Positions 15,659 to 23,545 of a stretch of DNA of 64,000 bases are shown here, in pieces; position 1 is the stretch's first letter; every line of letters starts with the position of its first letter. The stretch covers positions 1-64,000 of the forward strand of contig NZ_JAIQXV010000016.1 of NCBI RefSeq assembly GCF_020166415.1, read 5' to 3'. A program made the position numbers and the translations under genes. The notes beneath the pieces are model-generated. The model made no database searches. It was not told where the DNA came from and saw nothing but the letters and a program-made list of their open reading frames with translations. This DNA comes from Deinococcus multiflagellatus (GTDB taxonomy: Bacteria; Deinococcota; Deinococci; Deinococcales; Deinococcaceae).

Positions 15659-16330
15659 ATGTCAGACGAGGCGAACCGACAGCTATCCCCCGAACCGATA
15701 GATCCAAAGCGGCGCACCCTGCTGCTCGCCAGCATGACAGTGGGCGCCCTCCTCCTGGCCACTGTCATGCTGCTGCCCAGTGGAAGCGAGGACCGCGCCG
15801 TCCATACCTTCAGCACAGCAGATCGGCCTGTCTTGGGCCAGGCCGGCGTGGGGGCCCAGATTGTCCTTTTCAGCGACTACAAGTGTCCCAACTGCCGTGA
15901 CTTCGAGCACCGGCACCTCCCGCTCATTGAGCAGCAGTTGGTCAAAACAGGTCAGGCGCATGTGGTGTTTCTCCAGTCGCCCTTTCTGGCGCCCGACAGC
16001 CTGACCGCCAGCGTGGCCGCAGAGTGTGCTTTTCAGCAGGGCAGCGCTCAGTTTCTGAAGTACAACGCGGCTCTCTATGCCGAACAAGGTGACGAGCGCG
16101 CCGCCTGGGCTACACCGCAACTGCTGCGGCGAGTAGCCAGGGCTGTGGGGCTCAATCTTCCCGCTTATGACCAGTGTGTCATCGGTCCAGTTGCAGGGGC
16201 GACCGTGAATTCTGATCTCGAACAGCACAAGGCAGCCGGGATGCTCGGAACACCAACCGTCTTTGTCAATGGCCGGCGGACACCAGCCGGAGTGAAAGAG
16301 ATTCGGGCTGCGCTGAACGCGGCGCCGTAA
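15659..16330 (+). CDS. Membrane-anchored DsbA-type thioredoxin-fold protein
   Basis: After a cytoplasmic N-tail a single membrane segment (LLLASMTVGALLLATVMLL, about 21-39) is followed by an extracytoplasmic thioredoxin-like domain of the DsbA/DsbG group. The active-site motif CPNC is at about residues 76-79 (SDYKCPNCRDFE), and the cis-proline loop is GTPTVFVNG near the C-terminus. Such proteins form or reshuffle disulfides in exported proteins. Two more cysteines (AAECAFQQ and YDQCVIG) are present. It lies just before the SLH outer-membrane protein, a plausible envelope context. Confidence 0.9.
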   Translation: MSDEANRQLSPEPIDPKRRTLLLASMTVGALLLATVMLLPSGSEDRAVHTFSTADRPVLGQAGVGAQIVLFSDYKCPNCRDFEHRHLPLIEQQLVKTGQAHVVFLQSPFLAPDSLTASVAAECAFQQGSAQFLKYNAALYAEQGDERAAWATPQLLRRVARAVGLNLPAYDQCVIGPVAGATVNSDLEQHKAAGMLGTPTVFVNGRRTPAGVKEIRAALNAAP

Positions 16331-16344
16331 GCCTCTAGCCACCA

Positions 16345-16371
16345 GACCCTCGCGCCAAGAAGGTATACATC
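16345..16371 (+). promoter_or_regulatory. Leaderless promoter with GACCCTCGCGC element
   Basis: GACCCTCGCGC ends at 16355. A TATA-containing -10 (GGTATA) and the ATG at 16372 follow, with a 16-base gap. Confidence 0.5.
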
Positions 16372-17517
16372 ATGCGAACAGTTCTGCTCACCCTCGCGCT
16401 TCTCGGTTCTTTCGCCCAGGCTCAGTCAGGCACGTCCCAGCCCTCAACCACGAAGACGCCTGAAGCCATCGTTGATGTGCCTGCTGGACATTGGGCCAGA
16501 GCAGGTGTTGACCTCCTGGTCCGGAAAGGCTTGATTCTGGGATATCCAGACGGCACGTTCCGGGGCAATCAGGCCATCTCGCGGTATGAGGCGGCGACCA
16601 TCTTCGCTCGCCTACTGGCTCAGAACGTCTTTCAGTTGCCCAGTGTGCAGTCGCAACTCACCGTGGCCGACCTCGACGTTCTGGCCAAGGCTGTTCAAGA
16701 ACTCGCTCTTCAGATCACGACCGTAAACACCAGACTCACAGACGTGGTCGGCGACGTCGACCGAATTCGTGAACGCCTTGGGTTGGTGGAGCGCACCTTG
16801 CAGCAGGTGGTCCAGGTGGCGGCCACCAAAACGGAGGTGGAGGCCGTAGCCGCGTCCAGCGCCACCAAAGCAGAGCTCAGCGCGGTTCAAAATGCTGCGG
16901 CGCAGAAAGCGGACGTTGCGGCGCTGGAAGCACGTATTGCGGCGTTGGAGCAGGAGAACAAGGCAGCTAAAGCGGCACTGGAGCAGGCCAAACCTGCCCC
17001 GGCACCTGCGCCGGCACCCTCCACTCCAGCCCCGGCAGATCTGCCCAACGTAACGTTCCGGCCGGATGTGCCCGCGCAGACCTTCGCTGGCGGGGGGGTC
17101 TCCAAATCGTTGCAGGACGGTTTGGCGTATCACGCCGTGGTTGGGCGCAACAACCTGATCGGGGACATGGGGCTGCGCGCGACGGCTGAGTATAGTGCCG
17201 CCGCAAAGGCGTACAGTCTCCAGCTCAACGCGACCCGCGCTTTTGGGAGTACCGACGGGCTCTTCCAACCGTACGTGGGGTTGGGCGGAGGCCTGCTGGT
17301 CAGCCCAGGCCGCACGGCACCGGCCTCTGGCCAGGCCGACGGCTACCTCAACGTACTGGGCGGGGTCAAATATGCCTTCACCGAGACGCTCAGCATCTTC
17401 GCTGAAGTGGACGGCCGCTATTACTTGAGCAATAAAGGCACTGGGACCGGGTTGGCCACGGACAGCAGCCGGGGAATCGGTGCAGGCGTGCGCCTGGGTG
17501 CTCATCTGAACTTCTGA
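16372..17517 (+). CDS. SLH-domain outer-membrane beta-barrel protein (SlpA-like)
   Basis: The signal peptide ends at AQAQ (about residue 20). One S-layer-homology domain follows (DVPAGHWARAGVDLLVRKGL, YPDGTFRGNQAISRYEAATI; about 35-85). Then comes a long coiled coil (about 110-200, with repeated TKAELSAVQN-type heptads), a Pro/Ala linker (PAPAPAPAPSTPAP) and a C-terminal beta barrel ending GVRLGAHLNF, with Phe last. This SLH plus coiled-coil plus barrel plan is typical of Deinococcus-Thermus proteins that tether the outer membrane to the cell wall. It is shorter (381 aa) than the main SlpA. A strong hairpin follows. Confidence 0.9.
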   Translation: MRTVLLTLALLGSFAQAQSGTSQPSTTKTPEAIVDVPAGHWARAGVDLLVRKGLILGYPDGTFRGNQAISRYEAATIFARLLAQNVFQLPSVQSQLTVADLDVLAKAVQELALQITTVNTRLTDVVGDVDRIRERLGLVERTLQQVVQVAATKTEVEAVAASSATKAELSAVQNAAAQKADVAALEARIAALEQENKAAKAALEQAKPAPAPAPAPSTPAPADLPNVTFRPDVPAQTFAGGGVSKSLQDGLAYHAVVGRNNLIGDMGLRATAEYSAAAKAYSLQLNATRAFGSTDGLFQPYVGLGGGLLVSPGRTAPASGQADGYLNVLGGVKYAFTETLSIFAEVDGRYYLSNKGTGTGLATDSSRGIGAGVRLGAHLNF

Positions 17518-17530
17518 AGGTGGCTGGGTG

Positions 17531-17557
17531 GGGGCGGGCGCGTCAAGCGCCCGCCCC
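17531..17557 (+). terminator. GC-rich terminator hairpin after the SLH gene
   Basis: GGGGCGGGCGC (17531-17541) and GCGCCCGCCCC (17547-17557) are perfect 11-base arms with a 5-base loop. The following sequence lacks a true T-run. Confidence 0.6.
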
Positions 17558-17581
17558 TGACTTGTCCTACGGTTGTTGTGC

Positions 17582-17617
17582 TTGACGCCTCCGCCCCTGC
17601 GCCCGCACCCTGAAGGC
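17582..17617 (+). promoter_or_regulatory. Leaderless sigma-70-type promoter for the polymerase operon
   Basis: -35 TTGACG (17582-17587), 18-base spacer, -10 CACCCT (17606-17611), 6 bases, ATG 17618. Confidence 0.7.
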
Positions 17618-18034
17618 ATGACCGCCACGAACGCACCCCAACCACACCTCGCGTCCGTGCATAACCAACAGGCCTTCGCGATCTGCATCACCTCCACGTT
17701 GCAACTCCTTGGAGCGATTGAATTCGCGCCCGTGATAGGTCAGGCTCCGCCGCCCCGCGACCATCTAGAGGCCTACGCAGATCAACTGGAGCGGCATTCA
17801 CAGGATGTGGCGGCCCTCGCCGGATCTCCCCGTGCCGACGTCATCTCGTCTGGGCGAGCCTGGTACAGCGAGGTCAGTCGCGTGCGGCGCTCCCCCCTCC
17901 AGGCGGCCTATCACGCCCTGCACTCCGCTGCCTGGTTGGGCCTAGAAAATGGCGTCAACGCAGCGTCGATGTTGGCAGGTGTGGCTGCTGCCTTGCGTGA
18001 CCTGGCCCAGCTTCAGGAAAGGACCGTCCATTGA
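17618..18034 (+). CDS. Hypothetical protein in operon with DNA polymerase B (138 aa)
   Basis: Family not recognised. The protein is helical and Ala-rich, with a segment LERHSQDVAALAGSPRADVI and a C-terminal amphipathic region (GLENGVNAASMLAGVAAALR). No signal peptide. The start is fixed by the leaderless promoter. The stop overlaps the TTG start of the polymerase gene (TTGA), so it is co-translated with it and may be a polymerase partner. Confidence 0.65.
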   Translation: MTATNAPQPHLASVHNQQAFAICITSTLQLLGAIEFAPVIGQAPPPRDHLEAYADQLERHSQDVAALAGSPRADVISSGRAWYSEVSRVRRSPLQAAYHALHSAAWLGLENGVNAASMLAGVAAALRDLAQLQERTVH

Positions 18035-20295
18035 GCGTTGCGTCTTGGCCGGCTGTGAACGATCCACTGGTGTACGGCGCTGATTCAACGCCGGGCATTG
18101 TGGCCGTCCATGCCGATCTTTCCGGCCGCGCCCTGATCTGGCGCCGCGAAAATCAGCAGGTCAGATTAGAGCGCGCCCGCTTCCGCTCTTGGCTGTATGC
18201 GCGTGATCTGGCGGATGTTGAACATCTCGGCGCTCGGCTGGCGGGAGACGATGACCAGGCCCCGTTCAGCGTGCGCGAGTTGTCAGGCTCTCCTGGCAGC
18301 CTGCGGTATCTACTCAGCGCACACGACGGCCGAACTTTGCGGCAGGCGGTACTGACAGGGGCGCAGCGGCGTCTTGGCCGGCGCGTAACCAGCCTGCATG
18401 ACCTCTCGGGCTACTACAGTGTTGGCGCAGTGGAGCAGTACCTCATGACCTCTGGGCGCACCTATTTCAAAGGTTTGGCCTTTGACGACGTGCACCGCCT
18501 GCAGTTTGACCTGGAAACCACCAGTTTGACGCCAGAGACTGGCCGCATCTTTATGGCAGCCATCCGGGACAACCAGGGCTTTGAGCAGGTTCTTGAAGCT
18601 CCGCAGCCAGAAGACGAGTCCGCGCTGATCCGCATGCTCATGCAGGTCATTACCAGCCGTAACCCTGACGTCATTGAGAACCACAATGTGATGCGCTTCG
18701 ACTTGCCCTACCTTCTGGGCCGTGCCAAGGCACACGGCCTGGCACCGAACTTCAGCCGCCCCGGTGGTCCAGCTGGATTGTGGCAGGTTCAGGACGGCCG
18801 GTCATCGCCGCACTGGGCCTGCGCGGGCCGAGAAATTGTTGACACGCTGGACGCCGTGCGCCGCCTGGATCTGCCCTCCATGGGGCTCAAGGCCGTCTCT
18901 CAGCACCTGGGCCTTGCGCCGGCAGATCGGGTGTACCTGGAAGGAGCTCTGATCGCCCAGACTTACCAGACGGACCCTGAAAGGGTGCGCCGCTACGCCT
19001 TGCAAGACGTCGAAGAGGTGGACGCCTTGGCGCGCCAAGTGTTGGCCCCCTCGTTTGCCTTGGCCCAGATGGCACCCCGGCCGTATCACCGCCTGCCCTA
19101 CGCCGGTACGGCCACTGGAATGCTTGAACCGATGCTGGTGCGCGCCTACCTACAAGCCGGACACGCCCTTCCTGGCTCCCCAGAGCGAACCACCACACCC
19201 CACAAGGGCGGTGCAGTCGAACTGTATGCCGAAGGGGTGCTGACCCACGTCGTCAAAGCGGACGTGGCCAGCATGTATCCCAGCATCATTCGTCACGACC
19301 GAATTGGGTCGGCGGCCGACCCCCTGGGCGTGTTTCTCCACCTCATGGATCATCTGACGGCTCTGCGCCTCCACCACAAGGCTGCGGCGAAACGGGGCGA
19401 ACACGGCGAACACGATGCTATCCAAGGGGCCATGAAACTGGTCGTTAATTCGGGATACGGGTATCTCGGCGCTGGCCGTTTGGCCCTGTTCGGTGACCAG
19501 CAGGCCGCTGACCGGATTACTGCCCGGGGCCGCGAGTTGCTGGGCACAGTGGTGCGGGCCCTTCAGGCTCGTGGCGTGACGCTTATCGAAGCGGACACGG
19601 ACGGGGTCTTCTTCGCCACACCAGAGGCCTGGACAGAAGAGCAGGAGCGACACCTGATTGCTGAAGTGGACGCTTCCTTGCCGGACGGTATTGCCCTGGA
19701 ATTTGATGGTCGCGCCCAGGCCATGCTCAGTCACGAGATCAAAAATTACGTGCTCCTGCGGTATGACGGACGCCTGGAACTGCGCGGCGCCGCGTTTGAA
19801 TCCAGCCGGACCGAATCGTATGGCCGGGCCTTTTTGCATCAAGCGCTGCGCTGCCTCCTGTCTGGCGATGTTCCAGGCGTCCGTCAGGCATACCTCAAGG
19901 CCCTGAACAACCTGGAGGCGCGCGCCTGCACAAACGCCGACGTGGCCAGCCGCGTGCGGCTCACCAAGTCACCCGAGGCCTATGCCGGAACGCGCCCGAC
20001 CCGCAAGGAGGCGGCATATGAAGCGCTGACCGTCTTGAAGCGGTCATGGCAGCCAGGTGAACGGGTCACGCTGTATCACCGCGCGGGGCATGGTCTCACA
20101 CCACTGGATGTCAACCCAGAGGGCCGGGATTACGATGTGAGCCATTACGCAGGGGCGCTGATCGGTGGGTACGCCTCGCGCCTGCGCAAAGGCCTGAATC
20201 CAGAGGATTTCCGGCAGATCTTCAATCACGCGGGCCAGCCTGGTCTCTTTGATCGGCCGTTCGACGAGATGAAACCTCAGTGGTCTGCACTTTGA
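18031..20295 (+). CDS. Family B DNA polymerase with intact exonuclease domain
   Basis: Full-length archaeal/phage-style family B replicative polymerase (754 aa). The exonuclease motifs are present: FDLET (about 160), ENHNVMRFDLPYL (about 215) and YALQDVEEV (about 321). The polymerase motifs are KADVASMYPSII (about 410), KLVVNSGYGYLG (about 470) and EADTDG (about 523). All acidic catalytic residues are visible, so it should both polymerise and proofread. The TTG start at 18031 overlaps the stop of the upstream gene and has GGAAAGGA 8-15 bases upstream. Deinococcus chromosomes replicate with PolIII and PolI, so a plasmid-borne PolB points to phage-like or plasmid-specific replication or repair. 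Confidence 0.95.
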   Translation: MSVASWPAVNDPLVYGADSTPGIVAVHADLSGRALIWRRENQQVRLERARFRSWLYARDLADVEHLGARLAGDDDQAPFSVRELSGSPGSLRYLLSAHDGRTLRQAVLTGAQRRLGRRVTSLHDLSGYYSVGAVEQYLMTSGRTYFKGLAFDDVHRLQFDLETTSLTPETGRIFMAAIRDNQGFEQVLEAPQPEDESALIRMLMQVITSRNPDVIENHNVMRFDLPYLLGRAKAHGLAPNFSRPGGPAGLWQVQDGRSSPHWACAGREIVDTLDAVRRLDLPSMGLKAVSQHLGLAPADRVYLEGALIAQTYQTDPERVRRYALQDVEEVDALARQVLAPSFALAQMAPRPYHRLPYAGTATGMLEPMLVRAYLQAGHALPGSPERTTTPHKGGAVELYAEGVLTHVVKADVASMYPSIIRHDRIGSAADPLGVFLHLMDHLTALRLHHKAAAKRGEHGEHDAIQGAMKLVVNSGYGYLGAGRLALFGDQQAADRITARGRELLGTVVRALQARGVTLIEADTDGVFFATPEAWTEEQERHLIAEVDASLPDGIALEFDGRAQAMLSHEIKNYVLLRYDGRLELRGAAFESSRTESYGRAFLHQALRCLLSGDVPGVRQAYLKALNNLEARACTNADVASRVRLTKSPEAYAGTRPTRKEAAYEALTVLKRSWQPGERVTLYHRAGHGLTPLDVNPEGRDYDVSHYAGALIGGYASRLRKGLNPEDFRQIFNHAGQPGLFDRPFDEMKPQWSAL

Positions 20296-20299
20296 CGCC

Positions 20300-20336
20300 T
20301 TGACATTCGCAGTCTCCCGCCACAACGCTGCCGGCC
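20300..20336 (+). promoter_or_regulatory. Leaderless promoter before the 83-aa gene
   Basis: -35 TTGACA (20300-20305), 18 bases, -10-like AACGCT (20324-20329), 7 bases, ATG 20337. Confidence 0.6.
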
Positions 20337-20588
20337 ATGTCTGTGTCCTCCGATTTTGTCGCACGTGCTCAAGATGCGGCCCAGCAACTGTTGCAGGGGC
20401 TCACCGGCTTGCCGCCTTGTCCTGAAGTCTTGATGGCACTCAGCGAAGTGCGGGCCGCCCTTCAGGCTCTGCAAAACGCGCCAGAACGCCTGTGCTGGTC
20501 TCACCGGCAGATCCTGCTCCAGGTGGTGGCTCGGGTTGACGAGGCGCAGCGCCTCATGGCACCTCCTCCTCCAGCGCTCCAGGCCTGA
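20337..20588 (+). CDS. Small hypothetical helical protein (83 aa)
   Basis: Leu/Ala/Gln-rich, probably a short helical bundle (ARAQDAAQQLLQGLTG, EVRAALQALQNAPERL). No family recognised. It has its own leaderless promoter 5 bases after the polymerase gene ends, and its TGA overlaps the ATG of the RNase H-like gene (TGATG). Confidence 0.6.
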   Translation: MSVSSDFVARAQDAAQQLLQGLTGLPPCPEVLMALSEVRAALQALQNAPERLCWSHRQILLQVVARVDEAQRLMAPPPPALQA

Positions 20589-21139
20589 TGTATACCGTCT
20601 ATGTCTCAGGGCACGCCGCAGACTGCCCTGGCCCAGGAGGCTTCGGCCTGGTGCTGACCCTGCAGGGCCGGGTCACCTGGGATCAGGATGGGGTGTTGCC
20701 CAGCACCACCGCGGATGAAGCGCAGCTCATCGCCGTGCGCGAGGCCCTACGCGCTGTGCCTGAAGACACCTCCCCGGCCATCGTAACGGGCAGTGACCTT
20801 GCTCACCGGCTGATAGAAGGCCGTCAGCGGCCTCGACAACCGGAACTGATACAGACCTTGCGGGAAATCAGGGATCTGCTGCGTCTGCGCCGTCTTCGAC
20901 TACAGATGTTCCATACCGAGGCCGGTACGATGCACCATCTTCGCCGCGCGCAGGCGCTCGCCGAACTGGCAGCGGCGCGCGCGCGGCAAAGCGTGAACTG
21001 TCCAGCCTGTCCGCGGTGTGGCGACCGGACCCTGCTCAAGCATGTCACCGCGGGGCGCTTCCGGGGGTCGCGGATCTGGGGATGCGTCAACTTCCCAAAC
21101 TGCAAAGGATTCATTCCTCTGTATCAGGCCAAAGATTGA
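20588..21139 (+). CDS. Degenerate RNase H-like domain fused to a topoisomerase-type zinc finger
   Basis: Residues 1-125 follow the RNase HI fold: a first strand with GPGGFGLVL, helix TTADEAQLIAVREAL containing the second acidic residue, and VTGSDLAHRLIEG containing the third. The first catalytic Asp, expected in the YTDG position, is Ser here (VYVSGHAAD), so normal two-metal catalysis is doubtful. Residues about 138-180 form a four-cysteine zinc finger like that at the C-terminus of bacterial topoisomerase I (CPACPRCGDRTLLK, WGCVNFPNCKGFI). The combination suggests a DNA/RNA-hybrid-binding accessory of the polymerase operon. A canonical RNase HI is encoded at 48440. Confidence 0.72.
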   Translation: MYTVYVSGHAADCPGPGGFGLVLTLQGRVTWDQDGVLPSTTADEAQLIAVREALRAVPEDTSPAIVTGSDLAHRLIEGRQRPRQPELIQTLREIRDLLRLRRLRLQMFHTEAGTMHHLRRAQALAELAAARARQSVNCPACPRCGDRTLLKHVTAGRFRGSRIWGCVNFPNCKGFIPLYQAKD

Positions 21140-21197
21140 CCAGGGGTGGGGTTCGCCATTCTGCAGGCGCGGCGTCGACCAGATCGCCAGTGGCTGA

Positions 21198-21225
21198 AAA
21201 ACTCACGCGCCCACACTGTAGGGCC
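21198..21225 (+). promoter_or_regulatory. Leaderless promoter with AACTCACGCGC element
   Basis: AAAACTCACGCGC ends at 21210. A CACTGT -10 and ATG 21226 follow, a 15-base gap. Confidence 0.5.
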
Positions 21226-21783
21226 ATGCTTCAAGCTTCTCGCCCGGCCGCCATAGCACTGCTGACCTACCTGCTGGCCTTGCCAGCCACTGTGGTGCTG
21301 GCCGCCGCTGTTCCGGTCGGTTTTCTCCTTTCACAAGAGAGTCTGACGTTTCCCGCGCTGGCTGGGCTCGGCACACTCGTCGTCAGCATAGGCCTCGCTC
21401 TCAAGGGCCACGCGCATAACCGTACAGAACAGGGGCTGCTGCCGATTCAGATGGCAGCTGTCTTGCTGGCCGCCTTCACGAGCCAGAGTGGGGTGGCCAT
21501 GTGCGCACTGTGGGCGCTGAGCTGCACCCTGGCCCTCGCGGTACCGGTTCGTTTCGCGTTGCCCATCGCCGTTGCCGTCATGCAAATCAGCGCCGGCATT
21601 CTGCTGACCACGCTGACAGGCGGCAGCACCGCGGAACTGCTGGGTATGGTGCTTGGCCCAGGCCTTTTTTTGCTGCCTCCCCAAACACGCGGTGTTCGTA
21701 CGCGGCCCTTCCTGCGAGCATTGGCCGCCGGGCTGACCGGGTTGAGTTTACTGTTGTTGGCCTTGCAAGCATTTCAGCGCTGA
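21226..21783 (+). CDS. Multi-pass membrane protein of unknown function (185 aa)
   Basis: About five hydrophobic segments span the whole protein (AIALLTYLLALPATVVLAAA, LAGLGTLVVSIGLAL, LLPIQMAAVLLAAFT, VAVMQISAGILLTTLTGG and a last one near LTGLSLLLLALQAF). No transporter motif is recognisable. The start follows the repeated upstream element at the standard distance. Confidence 0.7.
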   Translation: MLQASRPAAIALLTYLLALPATVVLAAAVPVGFLLSQESLTFPALAGLGTLVVSIGLALKGHAHNRTEQGLLPIQMAAVLLAAFTSQSGVAMCALWALSCTLALAVPVRFALPIAVAVMQISAGILLTTLTGGSTAELLGMVLGPGLFLLPPQTRGVRTRPFLRALAAGLTGLSLLLLALQAFQR

Positions 21784-22397
21784 CGTTCAGAGGAGATGAT
21801 CCTGATGTTGTTGAGTTTGCTGTTCTTCAATGACTCAATGGGTGTGGCGTCATGAAGCGGCGCCGACAAGCGTGGCAGGACAGCGGGAGGATGCCGGCGG
21901 GCGTCATGCGGACGCCGTATGGGACGTTCATCGTTCTGGGCCCAGCGTTCGTGGCCCCCCGCGCTCAATTGGAGCCGCGAACGGTTCACCAGTGCCTGGC
22001 AGTTCACCGGCAAGGAGGACGGCGAAAGCGGCGCCGGTGAAGCGCATTCCCCCCTGGAAGGGTCAAGCTGAATCTCTCGGCGCCTCTCCAGACCACTGCT
22101 TGGTCAGAGCGGACACACACGGCCGCCTTGCTCTCTTGAGGCACACCTATGCCATTGGGCTTAGCTTCCGGTCCTCCGCTGCACTGTTCGGGGTATAGAT
22201 CCGTTGATCTGTCCTGAGCGTGCGTTCCAAATCTTTGTCGACGAGAAGTCGGAAGCGCTGTTAGGTCCTGGTTTCTGAAGGCCAGTGCCCCGCACCTGGC
22301 TTGCCCAAACATCTAAGTGGACGCCTTGGATCAGCATCTTCAACAGGCGTAAGCCGGGCGAAGTCACGTGCCCACGCCACCTGTCACGCACAGGTCT
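21784..22397. other. 614-base stretch without a convincing gene
   Basis: All frames are broken or have atypical composition. An ATG at 21852 opens 62 codons (MKRRRQAWQD...) with no recognisable domain, and minus-strand fragments near 22140-22260 look faintly coding but contain stops. This could be a decayed gene or an old insertion site. No terminal repeats were seen. Confidence 0.4.
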
Positions 22398-22697
22398 TTA
22401 CAGAAGGGTTTCCTTGTCGGGCATATCCAGACGGTCCACTTTCCTGATCCACAGTTCAGCGTCATAGTCTCGATGGGCGTGGTCGAGCGCCGTATGCATC
22501 ACCCGGGTCACCTCAAAACACCCCTCTTCAACAAACGACGCCTCGCCCAGGAAAGAAACGAATTCGCCGACCCGAGGTATGACCCGCACTACGGCGGGCC
22601 AGTTTCTGGACGCCTGATGTTCCTGCCGGTACTTGAACGACACTAAAAATTTGCCGTCCTGTTCCGCCTGTTGCCGCTCTGATGCTCTGGTGGTCAT
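22398..22697 (-). CDS. Hypothetical protein (99 aa)
   Basis: The composition is normal and coding-like. The core VRVIPRVGEFVSFLGEASFV followed by VTRVMHTAL and DAELWIRKVD suggests a small beta-rich fold seen in many short accessory-gene products. The N-terminal 25 residues are charged (MTTRASERQQAEQDGKFLVS). The ATG is complement 22695-22697. It is isolated, with no same-strand neighbour, and its function is unknown. Confidence 0.6.
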   Translation of the reverse strand: MTTRASERQQAEQDGKFLVSFKYRQEHQASRNWPAVVRVIPRVGEFVSFLGEASFVEEGCFEVTRVMHTALDHAHRDYDAELWIRKVDRLDMPDKETLL

Positions 22698-22796
22698 GTC
22701 TGCCGTCTACGTTCTTCTTCAGCAGGCTCCTGATATGGGCGGGCTGACTGACCTGCTCCTGCCCAGAGGACTGCTGTCGCAGGGCGCCCTCAGGCC

Positions 22797-22832
22797 TTGA
22801 CGTATGCAGTCACGCGTCACCATCGTCCAGCC
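22797..22832 (+). promoter_or_regulatory. Leaderless promoter
   Basis: -35 TTGACG (22797-22802), 18 bases, -10 CATCGT (22821-22826), 6 bases, ATG 22833. Confidence 0.65.
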
Positions 22833-23144
22833 ATGATGCTCTGGAGTCTCGCGGGCAGCTTGGTGCTGACCTCAATCGCTCTGCTTCTCCTCTATACCCG
22901 TTCCTGGCGTGTGACCCCAGCCGCCCAGGAAGTGGGCCGCCATCTGGGGCTCAATGGACGGTCAAGCGTGCTTCTGCTGATAGGTAGCGGCAATGGCGTC
23001 GTGTTGACCTGGCCTGGCTGGACTGATCTTCAGGCGCTGGCGGCCTGGGGTGTCGGCGCTGCGGCGCTGAGCCTGGTGATGGTCCTGGCTTGGTTTGGTT
23101 GGAGTGCTTGGCGGGCAGAGGGGCGCAACGCCGACCACTCCTGA
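22833..23144 (+). CDS. Small membrane protein with two transmembrane segments (103 aa)
   Basis: The first segment is MLWSLAGSLVLTSIALLLLY at the N-terminus and the second is GVGAAALSLVMVLAWFGWSA near the C-terminus; a loop of about 45 residues between them is presumably exposed. The start is fixed by the leaderless promoter; a second ATG follows immediately at 22836. No family recognised. Confidence 0.6.
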   Translation: MMLWSLAGSLVLTSIALLLLYTRSWRVTPAAQEVGRHLGLNGRSSVLLLIGSGNGVVLTWPGWTDLQALAAWGVGAAALSLVMVLAWFGWSAWRAEGRNADHS

Positions 23145-23184
23145 CGCGTCACATTTTCGGCTCCGAACTGACCGCCTCTCTGCC

Positions 23185-23373
23185 ATGCTGGGTTTTCCCG
23201 TGACGACCCATGACCATGCAAATCAGGAGCAGGTGGTCCTACTTCTGCATTACCTTGAAACCATTGCGCTTTGCGGTGCCCTACAGGCAGCTGACCTGCC
23301 CTTGTCAAGCAGTTCCAGTGGCGAGCAACTCGACATCGTGATCATGGAGGTGGAGCAGGCGGACGGGGGCTAA
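23185..23373 (+). CDS. Small hypothetical protein (62 aa)
   Basis: ATG 23185 opens a 62-codon frame with plausible composition (VVLLLHYLETIALCGALQAA) ending in an acidic strand (LDIVIMEVEQADGG). There is no clear promoter or ribosome binding site, so support is modest. Confidence 0.4.
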   Translation: MLGFPVTTHDHANQEQVVLLLHYLETIALCGALQAADLPLSSSSSGEQLDIVIMEVEQADGG

Positions 23374-23545
23374 GCGGCGTCCTGCTTTACGACGACCTGC
23401 CGCCTGCGCATCAAGCAGACTGCGGCGCGCAATGAAAGAGGGGCGGTAGGGCCCACCAGCCGGCTTTTCTAGGCACTGGGGATAAAGGCCCGAGCACGAC
23501 GACCCCGCACCCCACCCGATTGGCCCTCGCTTGCAGCGCGGCGCC

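Noticed and set aside
21852..22040. 62-codon frame MKRRRQAWQD...
   Set aside because: No domain, basic-rich and no promoter; region reported as without a convincing gene.
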